DNA from: Hespellia sp.
GTDB taxonomy: Bacteria > Bacillota > Clostridia > Lachnospirales > Lachnospiraceae
DNA length: 34,445 nt
Reading direction: 5' to 3'
Assembly (NCBI GenBank): GCA_028694105.1
Contig: JAQUUC010000039.1
Span: 1-34,445, forward strand
Shown: piece by piece, positions 9,001-16,020 of the stretch
Numbering within the stretch: the first letter of the stretch is position 1
How the letters are laid out: each line of letters opens with the position of its first letter
The notes under the pieces: generated by a model
What the model saw: the letters and a program-made list of their open reading frames with translations, nothing else
The model's database searches: none
What the model was told of the DNA's origin: nothing
Position numbers and translations under genes: made by a program

Positions 9001-12000
9001 TTGAGCATGTAGATTAAATCTTCTGTGCCGTTTGTTGCTTTGATATTAAGAAATACTGCGTTACCGCCTGTTGTAAGTCGAACCTTATCGTATTTCTCAA
9101 TTTCGTCTCCAAGAATAATCTCATTATTATTCGTTGTGAAGCGATACGCCGTAATGGTAAATTTAGCATCGTCTAATAACAAGCTTTTATCTGCTGTAAC
9201 TTCAAGGCTGTTCGCACTTGATTTTGTCAATTTGATCTTCGGACGTTTATCTTTCGTCACAAAATCATCTGCATCAAAATTGCCTTCATACCCACCGTCA
9301 CTTGGTTCGCTCGTTTCATTATCAGATCCATCACCATTCTTTAAATAGACCTGATTCCGGATTTTGGCATCCTTAGCCGCAGCCAGTAATTCCGTCTTGA
9401 ATGTAATCTTGTATGTTGCATAATCTTCTGTATCCGTTGGAGCGTAGAACGAGAATCCACGTTCACTTGGAGTGGAATTGCCGGAGCCTGCATAATCTCG
9501 AATATCCGGGGTTGAAACTTCCGTTTCCTCTTTCACAGCTCCATCCTTATCAAGTGTGACTTTATATACCTGTATGCTGTCTGTATCTAATGCATGAATT
9601 TTAGGAGCATTGTCTTCCATTCCAAAATATAAATCTTCCACCAGATGCATATTCTGGAGATTCACTTGGTCCACATTTAAAAGAACGGTCCATGTCACAG
9701 TTCCTGTGTCTTCGTCATAGACTCCCCCCTTCGTTACCTTCACCGGATCAACAGCATGTTTCGCCGTGTCGTATACCGTTGACGGATCGATTATGCCTCC
9801 ATATACCGTCCCGGATAACGCCGCCTTATTTTCGACCTCGACCGAAGCAGATGCATCCTTTATGTGCGCATCCCTCCACTCAGGTGTTACATTGGTATCG
9901 AACTGGAACGAATAGGTCTCATTGATTTCCTTATCTTTCAGCTCAAGCGTTGCGACCGTTTTGGCCGTATTCGTTTTAACGGTTACATATTCATCGAACT
10001 TATCACTGGCAACAGCTACGCCGTCTACCGTGATTTTCGTTAACCGATCCCATGTGATTCCTTCTGGCAGCTTGTCTGTGATTTCTGCATTTTTAATCGG
10101 CAGCTTGTTCGGATTGATCGTAACATTCCATGACAGCTTGTGCGTCTGATAGTTGTAAGAACCGATTGCTGTCTTGTCGATCAGAATATTCGGTATCTTA
10201 CATTCCGCATCTGTGACATCTGTAAACTCGTTTCCGTTTAACTTCGCAGTAATTTGGGCATGATTTCCCAGCATATGATCCCTGCTATCATCATTGCTTT
10301 GAGTAGAAAGTAAGGTTGGATCTACGACCTTCAATGCAAAATCCAGAACATAATAATAAGCGGTTGGCTTACCATCTGTTCCCATCACCAGTAGATCCGG
10401 AAGCTTGATAGTCAGCTTTGTATTGTCTCCATCCGGAGTCAATGCATATTCGCCATCCTGAGGCTGGGATGCGCCCTTTGCTTTCGCTAAGGTGACAACC
10501 TTCCCCTCCTGTTTTTTGGTGTTCAGATTATACTTATAACAATGAATCGTAAGCTCCCCATTCTCTTCAAACTTATACGTTGCGTTCGGAAGTGAATCTT
10601 CAATCAAAATATCCGTAAGACTTGCGCCATATCGGTTTACGTCCATTTTCCATGTCAGCATCTGCGTCTGCGCATTGTAAGATACAGCCTTCTTCGTCAG
10701 TGCCTCTACGTTTGTATCAACCTGCTTATCCCATGTAACAGAATCCGGAAGTCTATTTCCCGGTCCGATGCCACCTTCTGTATTTTTCCAAAACAGATTC
10801 ACTGCATTTCCAATTTCAGGATTCTTGTCTTTATTTTCTTTAATAGCATCGATAAAGTCATCCATTTCCATGTCATGCAGATTCATGTCTGTATAATACT
10901 GAATCTTCATAGATTTTGGTTCTGTCGTTCCGGCAAATTCATCAAACGGTATAATCAGAACCGCGTACTGTTTCATTTTCGGTTCTGTACCACCCTCAAT
11001 ATAGAAAGGGTTCTCCGTCTCAGAATCATATAAATAGTAGAATGGCGTGGTGATACTCTTTTCCTCTATATAAGCCTTGATTTCCTCTGCTGTTAACGCA
11101 GTCCATTCACCTGCGGTTCCTTCATAATAAGGTACATTTTTATAGGTTGTATCCTCACCCTTATCATTATAGACCGTAATTCCGGTCTTAAAATCATACC
11201 TTTGATCTGTCCAGTTCAGGATATCAGCCACATATCCATACTCCAGATAAGGAAGCTGTGTATTTGCTTCAATCGTCCACTTATATCGGGTTCCGTCCAG
11301 TCCTTCTTCACTTCCCTCTTTTTTCAGGAAATTAAATTTCATCGTCGTATCTATTTCATCCGATACCGCTAACGGGTCTTTTTTTCCATCTTCCTGAATG
11401 GAAGCCTTGTTCGTAAAGGTTTCATTGATACTTCCAGTATTAATCAGTTGCTGATATTTATCATTATTCAGCTTCACCGTTACCTTCAGTTCACCGGATG
11501 CAATCGGATTCGTTTTCTCTGCATTTAGCGCTTCAAATGTATAAGTGAAGATTCTGGTCTCTGCATCATATGTATATTCGCTTTCTGATAAAGGCTTCTC
11601 GTTCAAAAAAACCTCTTTTAATTCCAATCCCTCCGGCAATACATCGACAATCTGTTTTCCGTTCAGGACTTCATCGCCTGCTGCGGCATCATCCTCTGTT
11701 GCCGTAGCTTTTATGGTATAAGTAATCTCAGAGTTCTCGACTCTCGCCGGGCCTTCTTTTTCTACGCTGTAATGGCTGTCTCCGACCGTACCGCTTCCTC
11801 CTCCGATCTCCCCGATCGACTGATGAACGATCTCGCCCTCTTTATTGATTGTTTCTTCGATCGGATCATCGCTGACAGCATCCGCATTTAACGCTATCTC
11901 CATAAAAACAGAGGCTACGATATTCCCATAGTAATAGGAAGAAGGATCAAATGTAAATGTCACAACACCATTTTTGATTGTATAATAGCCGCAATCCTCG

Positions 12001-13451
12001 TCCGAGGCATCCTTTAGCTTAACCGGTTCCGTAATATTGTACTGATTAAAATCATCGCCCAGATCATAATCGTAGACAATTTCCGGAATCTCTCCGCTTT
12101 CACTTAAGCCTTGAAGGTACGGAAATAATACATCTTTTTCATATTCTTTATCACTCATACTTCCCTGACTTGGAAAATCAGGGCGTCCTGTGATTGTCTG
12201 GAAATTCGAATAGAGAAAATCATCATCCATCCAGATTCCAAAATTAAAACCAACACGAAGATCATCGCCTGTCTGATATCCACCTTCTTTGTTGTATACT
12301 TTCACCTTTACTTTCGAAAATGCTTCCGGAAGATCCTCCTTCGTATATGTATAGCCATATGAATTTCCATTTGTGTAATTCGCACTTTCTTCCGTAAACA
12401 GTGAGATCACACGCAAAGCAATTTGATTCAATTTATTTCGTGCCAGATCAAGCAGCGTCTCTTCTTTTGCCTCTTCTTTTGTCTCTTCTTGGATCTCATC
12501 TGCGATTTCACTTTTTTCTGATTCAACGGAAGACGTCGCTTCATTATTTTCATCTTCAGGTTGTATCACTGTAGATGCAGCCGGCTGTGTATCATCCTCT
12601 GTTTCTGTCTTAGCCGGTAATATAATGACAGCTTTTAAATCAACCCCGGCTGTTTCATCCTTCTGAAGCTGGAATTCCTTTGTACTCACTTCTTTCGTCA
12701 GAATATTCTGATTCAATGTCGCATTTACCATAACACGGCCAAAGACAGACGAAATACCTTCTGTATTGATTCCGTCTGTGAATTTCACTGTGATTTCATT
12801 GTTTGAAATTGTGTATTCTGCTATCTGAATTGATGTTTCAGCCTCATAATTAGATGCATCACAATTCATAACTGCTACAGCTGCTTCTGTATTGGCTAAT
12901 GTGAATACATCTTGGGGAAGCTTGTACATAATTGTATCCCCGGGCTGCACCTGCTTATCAATTTGACTCTTATTCAGAGAAAACTGGAATTCAAGATCTA
13001 CGCGGTCTAACAAGCGTGAATCCACCCGGCTTAAATCAACCTGATGATTGTCCGCCACAATTGATATCTCTGAATGATCCGCATTGCCTGAATCCTGATA
13101 TTTGAGTTGATAAAGATCAAGAGCTACTTCCTCCGTATTATTCGTATAATCAACCGGGGCTGATACTGCGGTATTCGCATCCTCTGCTGGTATATTAACC
13201 GTAACATCTGTCGGTGTCTCTCCACCTAATGACGGATCATCCTCTGGCAGTATTCCTGCGTCATCGTTCCCAGCTTCTGTATTTGCTATATCTGCTGTAT
13301 TTGCTGTATCTGATACGTCCTGCGCAAATGCAGTCGAAAGCATTCCCATATCAGATGTTGCCAGCATTGCCACCGCTAACAGCATTGCAAGACTTCTCTT
13401 CAGAAATCCACCTGCATTTCCTTTTCTTTTAGTACTGTTGTTCTTTTTCAT
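3099..13451 (-). CDS. Giant cell-wall adhesin with ~15 SpaA/Cna-B repeats
   Basis: A 3,450-residue secreted surface protein. I use the ATG at 13451 (MKKNNSTKRKG) because AAGGGG lies six bases before it; the upstream in-frame ATG lacks a ribosome site. Residues 1-43 form a signal peptide ending AFA. An acidic linker rich in Glu/Thr lies near 285-340. Domains with LPEG and TWxV patterns, resembling collagen-binding or D2-type adhesin modules, lie near 560, 915, 1087 and 1237. About 15 SpaA/Cna-B modules run from ~1400 to ~3395, each starting with a strand such as TLTKKD and holding a Y-x-L-x-E glutamate, as needed for Lys-Asn/Asp isopeptide bonds. The C-terminus has NPAVKTGD (~3409-3416), a membrane span and RRKKKRDKKY, a sortase signal without LPxTG. 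No sortase is in the window. Ligand is unknown. Confidence 0.9.
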   Translation of the reverse strand: MKKNNSTKRKGNAGGFLKRSLAMLLAVAMLATSDMGMLSTAFAQDVSDTANTADIANTEAGNDDAGILPEDDPSLGGETPTDVTVNIPAEDANTAVSAPVDYTNNTEEVALDLYQLKYQDSGNADHSEISIVADNHQVDLSRVDSRLLDRVDLEFQFSLNKSQIDKQVQPGDTIMYKLPQDVFTLANTEAAVAVMNCDASNYEAETSIQIAEYTISNNEITVKFTDGINTEGISSVFGRVMVNATLNQNILTKEVSTKEFQLQKDETAGVDLKAVIILPAKTETEDDTQPAASTVIQPEDENNEATSSVESEKSEIADEIQEETKEEAKEETLLDLARNKLNQIALRVISLFTEESANYTNGNSYGYTYTKEDLPEAFSKVKVKVYNKEGGYQTGDDLRVGFNFGIWMDDDFLYSNFQTITGRPDFPSQGSMSDKEYEKDVLFPYLQGLSESGEIPEIVYDYDLGDDFNQYNITEPVKLKDASDEDCGYYTIKNGVVTFTFDPSSYYYGNIVASVFMEIALNADAVSDDPIEETINKEGEIVHQSIGEIGGGSGTVGDSHYSVEKEGPARVENSEITYTIKATATEDDAAAGDEVLNGKQIVDVLPEGLELKEVFLNEKPLSESEYTYDAETRIFTYTFEALNAEKTNPIASGELKVTVKLNNDKYQQLINTGSINETFTNKASIQEDGKKDPLAVSDEIDTTMKFNFLKKEGSEEGLDGTRYKWTIEANTQLPYLEYGYVADILNWTDQRYDFKTGITVYNDKGEDTTYKNVPYYEGTAGEWTALTAEEIKAYIEEKSITTPFYYLYDSETENPFYIEGGTEPKMKQYAVLIIPFDEFAGTTEPKSMKIQYYTDMNLHDMEMDDFIDAIKENKDKNPEIGNAVNLFWKNTEGGIGPGNRLPDSVTWDKQVDTNVEALTKKAVSYNAQTQMLTWKMDVNRYGASLTDILIEDSLPNATYKFEENGELTIHCYKYNLNTKKQEGKVVTLAKAKGASQPQDGEYALTPDGDNTKLTIKLPDLLVMGTDGKPTAYYYVLDFALKVVDPTLLSTQSNDDSRDHMLGNHAQITAKLNGNEFTDVTDAECKIPNILIDKTAIGSYNYQTHKLSWNVTINPNKLPIKNAEITDKLPEGITWDRLTKITVDGVAVASDKFDEYVTVKTNTAKTVATLELKDKEINETYSFQFDTNVTPEWRDAHIKDASASVEVENKAALSGTVYGGIIDPSTVYDTAKHAVDPVKVTKGGVYDEDTGTVTWTVLLNVDQVNLQNMHLVEDLYFGMEDNAPKIHALDTDSIQVYKVTLDKDGAVKEETEVSTPDIRDYAGSGNSTPSERGFSFYAPTDTEDYATYKITFKTELLAAAKDAKIRNQVYLKNGDGSDNETSEPSDGGYEGNFDADDFVTKDKRPKIKLTKSSANSLEVTADKSLLLDDAKFTITAYRFTTNNNEIILGDEIEKYDKVRLTTGGNAVFLNIKATNGTEDLIYMLKETSAPAGYELNPGKDFVLFTSADKKELYRSMTSVIDGQTTYPLTISNTDPLQVNYYVINSSGTKASDTLAGIVYQDVPVETEFSFTKKILTRVDYKNAGEEGADYTYGAPEEGTVTFKISPNDDRLIGNVNDQYITNDAAGEFTVKGLDAGTYKLTEVQSPTNLSVGAEYALTVSWDGAKYVYEISGTNNKNTYLETDAAGAYTIRDNYVTGKFSFTKMVQYQDEPADGTNPNDNRENLAGVTFTLTSSQIAGQVNTTFQATATSDKNGKVSFTNIPVGVYTLTESAKDGYTPTSACTVTVVEEPDTDNILGKIGDETVYGKKIKVTYSGENLVSDGRYNNTAIKGTITFTKNAYTDITGLTALNTTLSGVEFGLYRKIGTETASKPTYTATSGADGAVSFANVEYGDYVLKEITTPAGYNQVTDITISRSELTIESDHSKFSYTVNSADQGIVKNALIKANVTLTKKDQDGNLLSDRAFNIYRRNSSAIEANGSGLMVSVDAATISYYPYMPNTSVTTDTQGKLEITDLPYGEYVLVEQKQNDQQVNDNTAIYVNVTAEDDVTIRKTSEFAGTKSEDQSYYTAIGDTSTSAWTSVNNKGVIVDALKYGSVQIKKLLAEKSGDALDTTDTLISGVKFKVEKLDASGTYRDYLTLKTNKSGTFTQEDGTYKDAEYEKNKIKKHFLYGTYKFTEVTKSGLLVDDLKSVIVTFGDGSGEVNHGETVYLEYAGTAETYNTEIVEETQEPGKNAFYNIAARATISLKKLGENGEEPEKYETLNDAIFAVYLASDDERKTPIATLQNGSAGIYQLSDENVTTDGKPYEVEREDGVPYLYKNSSNVYMLLEGEYVIKEVNAPAGYKVFTGEIPFTISREAGTVSVATTEDIDDVTFENGQFTVTDHPVELTIEKRDKTDSTKLGGAEFALYAVQNAVETKIEFMKDEAGKYYPDSNGTKTLTTAGTDGNLTITKLPIGSYKLVETKAADGYQKPDDKTVFATFTVGVDGTIKTFTSDTAEYFTAVAASTLITVKNEPTQAIIKKLDDKGNAVTGAKLTLTAEEGKTLANGKESESWTSTAAGWNLTGLITTGVTYTVEETQRVVGNKTAPSAITLKLNADGTLITSGKGAVTGAVVTTAADAATSNTYDAATNTFVMRDVEIRGSIKLTKKVGSQADTTEQFGGISFTFYKSATKPDVTKTDEENEKNTPAADITTDTKVRENITLQTDGTVTVDELTEGYYYFVETSTQDGLCLDTTPTKVVYIGPNQHEATVAVAKENENFVTSVTLTKTDAGDVNSQVGKAGDVLTGVTFTLSKKNADGTYTEKQTLSTGKDGKLTFDITEQGTYQVEETAAITGYELDSAKPYCAEFTVDNTMDFQKKTLDLSRAYDAKLPADKLVIDQYKLKTTNASYAGEGIANTRKSGTVSLKKVDGLNGNALNNVEFELYKKDTSGNMLSVLYKFLTGNTYKQVGTTSWDQTTGSTVNDGVLSISGLSWGDYYIIETNSLPGYVPSDSKYSFTIDANNLEVTLESDTTKHTITNMQTDISFKKTGLINESCSNAEFGGAPVPEATQIMEGVEFTAYTDAAATTVAKFANGNAAVARSGSKGIVTFKNLPIDQTYYIKETKLPERYTSGTFHYKLSTTVYKATLDEKGQFTGLTALDDTAVTNNTVVNDVYRTSISFEKVDEKNPDKKLANSTYGLYKLQTAIEDTNKDVGKESLESKLNMLALNTGSDTVTDANGIWIKIAEAKTDENGMLTFEGVLTNTKYMVKELIAPDGSYVSEKPMQIIFKEEAGNVVIDSIDDGSGTVTVDKDGNIVWLEPQVEVQFAKKDEKENLLAGAALEIRDQDGKVVESWTSSSSEPYTSYGKLLNGETYTLVESKAPNGYYVADPVTFTISSDNVGPNQNKVQYVEMIDKKIPDEEKTTKINNPAVKTGDTMTVLPYILLAAAAIAIIIGVLAFRRKKKRDKKY

Positions 13452-13492
13452 AATTTTCCCCTTGTAATATGATGTAATGAGCATTCTTTTCT

Positions 13493-13521
13493 ATTATAAC
13501 ACTATTTGCATTGTATTTCAC
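13493..13521 (-). promoter_or_regulatory. Promoter of the giant adhesin gene
   Basis: On the minus strand TGTTATAAT (13493-13501) is a perfect extended -10 about 40 bases before the chosen ATG. A weak -35, GTGAAA, sits at 13516-13521 with a 17-base spacer. It lies between the rplT terminator and the adhesin gene, so the adhesin is transcribed on its own. Confidence 0.65.
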
Positions 13522-13551
13522 CCTAAAATAAGTGTTTACTCATTTGCGACG

Positions 13552-13591
13552 AAAAAAAACGACAAGAAATCTTTTTAGATTTCTCATCGTC
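13552..13591 (-). terminator. Rho-independent terminator of infC-rpmI-rplT
   Basis: On the minus strand the stem AGAAATC/GATTTCT, extended by further outer pairs, encloses a short A-rich loop and is followed by eight T residues. It lies about 25 bases after the rplT stop. Confidence 0.88.
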
Positions 13592-13614
13592 TATTTTTCG
13601 TCTTTGCGATTCAA

Positions 13615-13971
13615 TTAAGCTAATTTCGCTTTTGCTGCCTCTGCAAGTGTTGCAAATCCAGATGCATCATTAACAGCCATATCAGCTAATACTTTTCTGT
13701 TCAGATCAATGTTAGCTAATTTTAAACCGTGCATCAATTTGCTGTAAGATAAGCCATTCATTCTCGCTGCCGCGTTGATACGGGCAATCCATAATGTTCT
13801 CATCTGACGTTTACGCTGTTTTCTTCCTGCGTATGATGATGTAAGAGCTCTCATTACTGACTGTTTTGCTACTCTATACTGCTTTGATCTGGCTCCTCTG
13901 TAACCCTTAGCGAGCTTTAATGTTCTGTTATGTCTTTTCTTTGCGTTCATACCGCCTTTAATTCTTGCCAT
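13615..13971 (-). CDS. rplT: 50S ribosomal protein L20
   Basis: A 118-residue basic protein of normal family length, beginning [24 protein letters not shown]. The long N-terminal helix rich in Arg/Lys (to about residue 60) inserts in 23S rRNA domain II, and the globular C-terminal part carries [20 protein letters not shown]. The ribosome site AAGGAGG is well spaced before the ATG. It is the last gene of infC-rpmI-rplT and ends at a strong terminator. In Bacillus-type Firmicutes L20 represses this operon by binding the leader, and a matching leader is present upstream of infC here. Confidence 0.98.
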   Translation of the reverse strand: MARIKGGMNAKKRHNRTLKLAKGYRGARSKQYRVAKQSVMRALTSSYAGRKQRKRQMRTLWIARINAAARMNGLSYSKLMHGLKLANIDLNRKVLADMAVNDASGFATLAEAAKAKLA

Positions 13972-14002
13972 TTTCTATTTCCTCCTTCAAATTCACCTTA
14001 TC

Positions 14003-14200
14003 TTACAGATATGGTAAAACCTTCTTCATTGTCTTTACGTTAGTTGGATCAGCAATAGTTGCCTGTCTAAGATTTCTTTTTCTCTTTGTAGATTTCTTAG
14101 TTAAGATATGGCTCTTAAAAGCTTTATTTCTCTTGAGTTTACCTGTACCTGTTGCTTTGAAGCGCTTTGCAGCTGCTCTTTTAGTTTTAATTTTTGGCAT
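14003..14200 (-). CDS. rpmI: 50S ribosomal protein L35
   Basis: A 65-residue basic protein starting [20 protein letters not shown], the standard L35 N-terminus. The frame is open ten codons further upstream, but the ATG at 14200 has AAGGAGG at proper distance and gives the normal family length. [21 protein letters not shown] is the conserved core. It sits between infC and rplT, spaced about 30 bases from rplT, in the classical operon order. Confidence 0.97.
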   Translation of the reverse strand: MPKIKTKRAAAKRFKATGTGKLKRNKAFKSHILTKKSTKRKRNLRQATIADPTNVKTMKKVLPYL

Positions 14201-14257
14201 AATAATATTCCTCCTTAGATGTGTTTTCACAAATGTAACTTGTGAACTTATTTATTT

Positions 14258-14764
14258 TTAACGTTTTTCAGTTAAAACCAAGCTGATGCTTCTTCCTTCC
14301 AGCTTTGATGGTTTCTCTACTACAGCGATATCTTCTAATGATTTCGCAAAATCATCTAAGATATGTCTGCTCTGATTCATATGAGCCATCTCTCTTCCTC
14401 TGAAACGAAGTGTGATCTTTACCTTGTTACCCTTTTCGATGAACTTTCTTGCATTATTCATCTTGGTATTCAAGTCGTTGGTGTCAATATTAGGAGACAA
14501 ACGGACTTCCTTTAATTCCACGGTTTTCTGTTTTTTCTTTGCTTCTTTTTCTCTTCTGGTCTGTTCATACTTGAACTTACCATAATCAACAATCTTGCAA
14601 ACCGGCGGCTTTGCCTTAGGTGAAATCTTGACTAAATCAAGCTCTGCCTCTTCCGCTATCTTCATGGCTTCTCTGGAAGACATCACTCCAAGCTGCTCTC
14701 CGTCCTCGCCAATCAGACGTACCTCTCTGTCTCGAATCTGTTCGTTAATCATTAAATCGCTAAT
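14258..14764 (-). CDS. infC: Translation initiation factor IF-3 (AUU start)
   Basis: IF-3 binds the 30S subunit, prevents premature 50S joining and proofreads start codons. The N-terminal domain (INEQIRDREVRLIGEDGEQLG) is followed by the linker KPPVCKIVDYGKFKYEQ and the C-terminal domain with KVKITLRFRGREMAHM. The first ATG is at 14752, but the only ribosome site, GGAGGTG at 14772-14778, is 19 bases from it and just seven bases from an in-frame ATT at 14764-14762. I therefore choose ATT, giving ISDLMINEQ (168 residues). AUU starts on infC are established in other bacteria as a way for IF-3 to limit its own synthesis. It is the first gene of the operon. Confidence 0.93.
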   Translation of the reverse strand: MSDLMINEQIRDREVRLIGEDGEQLGVMSSREAMKIAEEAELDLVKISPKAKPPVCKIVDYGKFKYEQTRREKEAKKKQKTVELKEVRLSPNIDTNDLNTKMNNARKFIEKGNKVKITLRFRGREMAHMNQSRHILDDFAKSLEDIAVVEKPSKLEGRSISLVLTEKR

Positions 14765-14771
14765 TGTTGTA

Positions 14772-14778
14772 CACCTCC
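14772..14778 (-). promoter_or_regulatory. Ribosome binding site fixing the infC AUU start
   Basis: GGAGGTG on the minus strand, seven bases before ATT at 14764. The spacing to the downstream ATG (19 bases) is too long, so this site decides for the AUU codon. Confidence 0.8.
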
Positions 14779-15016
14779 ATCACTTAATTGGGTTTCTTGT
14801 TTTCTCATCTTTTTGCGCTGGTCAGGCGAATACGGGGAAGCCCCTGCCATTGGCAGCTTCTTCGAATGCATGACATCATAAAAGCGAGTGGAAATTTTTC
14901 TCCACTCGCTATATCTCCATCCGCACTCTATGCGGTATGTGTCAATATCAAACCATTAGTCACGTAATTGTGCTAAGGTGAGAGTGGATACTCTACTTTG
15001 TTTTTCGCTTCACGCA
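14779..15016 (-). promoter_or_regulatory. infC operon leader, L20-type attenuator-like
   Basis: About 240 untranslated bases lie between the infC promoter and its ribosome site. A 10-bp hairpin AGCGAGTGGA/TCCACTCGCT (14901-14910 with 14883-14892) followed by TTTTATG resembles an intrinsic terminator with a weak U-tract. An upstream segment TCCACTC (14982-14988) can instead pair with GAGTGGA of the hairpin's first arm, so the two structures are mutually exclusive. A GAAGC/GCTTC stem follows before infC. This fits the L20 leader known upstream of infC in Firmicutes, but I cannot run a covariance model. No open frame of note is seen here. Confidence 0.65.
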
Positions 15017-15022
15017 CTGTCT

Positions 15023-15051
15023 AATCTAACATACTTCTGACTGTATGTCAA
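15023..15051 (-). promoter_or_regulatory. Promoter of infC-rpmI-rplT
   Basis: On the minus strand a perfect -35 TTGACA (15046-15051) is followed after 17 bases by TAGATT (15023-15028, 4/6 to consensus). It begins only six bases past the degV stop codon. Confidence 0.8.
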
Positions 15052-15057
15052 CACTTT

Positions 15058-15927
15058 TTATCTTTTATTCCCCATAAAGAATAATACAACGACCCCGGGA
15101 CCTGTATGGCTCCCAATCACGGTACCGATTCCATTGATCAGTACTTCCTTTACGCCAAACCGTTCTTTGATCTGCTGCGCAACATACTCCGCATCCTCGA
15201 TACAGTCTCCATGTGCGATGGCTGCCAGCTCATTCTCTTCTTCCCATCCGGCAAGACGTTCTCCCATCATCGCGACCAGTTTGTTCAAAGATTTCTTACG
15301 TCCACGTTCTTTTCCGGTCACCTGCAGCTGCCCCGCATCATCCACGCAGATAATCGGTTTGATCTGTACCATGGAGCCAAAAATTGCGCTTGCTTTGCTT
15401 ACGCGTCCGCCTCTCTGAAGATGAAAAAGATCATCGACTGTAACACAGGTGCATACGTGAAGCTTGTTCTCTTCAATCCATGCCGCAAGCTCATCCATTG
15501 CCATTCCCTGTTCTTTTCTCTCGACTGCCTTGTGAAGCAAAAGTCCCTCACCGAGGCTTGCACACAGAGAATCAATCACCGTAATCTTCGCCTCTGGATA
15601 TTTTTCCAGCAATTCCTTTGCTGCGATGGCGGCACTGTGATAACTGCCGCTAAGACCGGAAGAAAAACCGATATGAAGAATATCTTTTCCTTCTTTTATA
15701 ATTGGTTCAAATGCTTCTTTCGCCTCACTCGGGTTGACCTGAGACGTTGTCGGCATCGACCCTTTCCTGATATGATCGAAGAATTCTTTGTGTGTTAATC
15801 CGCTCATATCTTTATATGTATTGCCATCAATCATATAAGACAATGGCAGATAAGTAATCTGATGTTCTTTTAAATACTCTTTTGGTAAATCAACAGTACT
15901 GTCTGTAGTAATCACATATTCTCTCAT
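15058..15927 (-). CDS. DegV-family fatty-acid-binding protein
   Basis: A 289-residue DegV protein; the family binds fatty acids and, in staphylococci, homologues (FakB) present them to the kinase FakA for phospholipid synthesis. Typical motifs are ITTDSTVDLP (6-15), TTSQVNPSE (59-67), the IGFSSGLSGSYH loop near 86-97 that contacts the carboxylate, and QRGGRVSKASAIFGSM near 171-186. Length is normal. A well-formed ribosome site precedes the ATG. The gene has its own promoter and is a single-gene unit between the germination gene and infC. No FakA/DAK2-type partner is in this window, so the fatty-acid-kinase role is by family only. Confidence 0.93.
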   Translation of the reverse strand: MREYVITTDSTVDLPKEYLKEHQITYLPLSYMIDGNTYKDMSGLTHKEFFDHIRKGSMPTTSQVNPSEAKEAFEPIIKEGKDILHIGFSSGLSGSYHSAAIAAKELLEKYPEAKITVIDSLCASLGEGLLLHKAVERKEQGMAMDELAAWIEENKLHVCTCVTVDDLFHLQRGGRVSKASAIFGSMVQIKPIICVDDAGQLQVTGKERGRKKSLNKLVAMMGERLAGWEEENELAAIAHGDCIEDAEYVAQQIKERFGVKEVLINGIGTVIGSHTGPGVVVLFFMGNKR

Positions 15928-15962
15928 TTTTCCCCTCCTGAACCCTTTTAATAACCGTTCCT

Positions 15963-15991
15963 ATCATATCACCAATTATCTTAGAACGCAA
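15963..15991 (-). promoter_or_regulatory. Promoter of degV-family gene
   Basis: On the minus strand TTGCGT (15986-15991), a 17-base spacer and TATGAT (15963-15968) preceded by TGA, which makes it an extended -10. It is about 35 bases before the start codon. Confidence 0.7.
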
Positions 15992-16020
15992 AACTTTTTT
16001 GTGATGATTTTCCCGTTTTT

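Noticed and set aside
4104-9925. Many plus-strand frames of 60-122 codons opposite the giant adhesin
   Set aside because: They are antisense to a well-supported protein, overlap one another and show no domain, signal or ribosome site.
3099-13451. Recent tandem duplication of adhesin modules
   Set aside because: The modules differ in length and sequence, with no long exact DNA repeats visible by eye.
15106-15798. 230-codon plus-strand frame opposite the degV-family gene
   Set aside because: Antisense shadow; the DegV motifs on the other strand are unambiguous.
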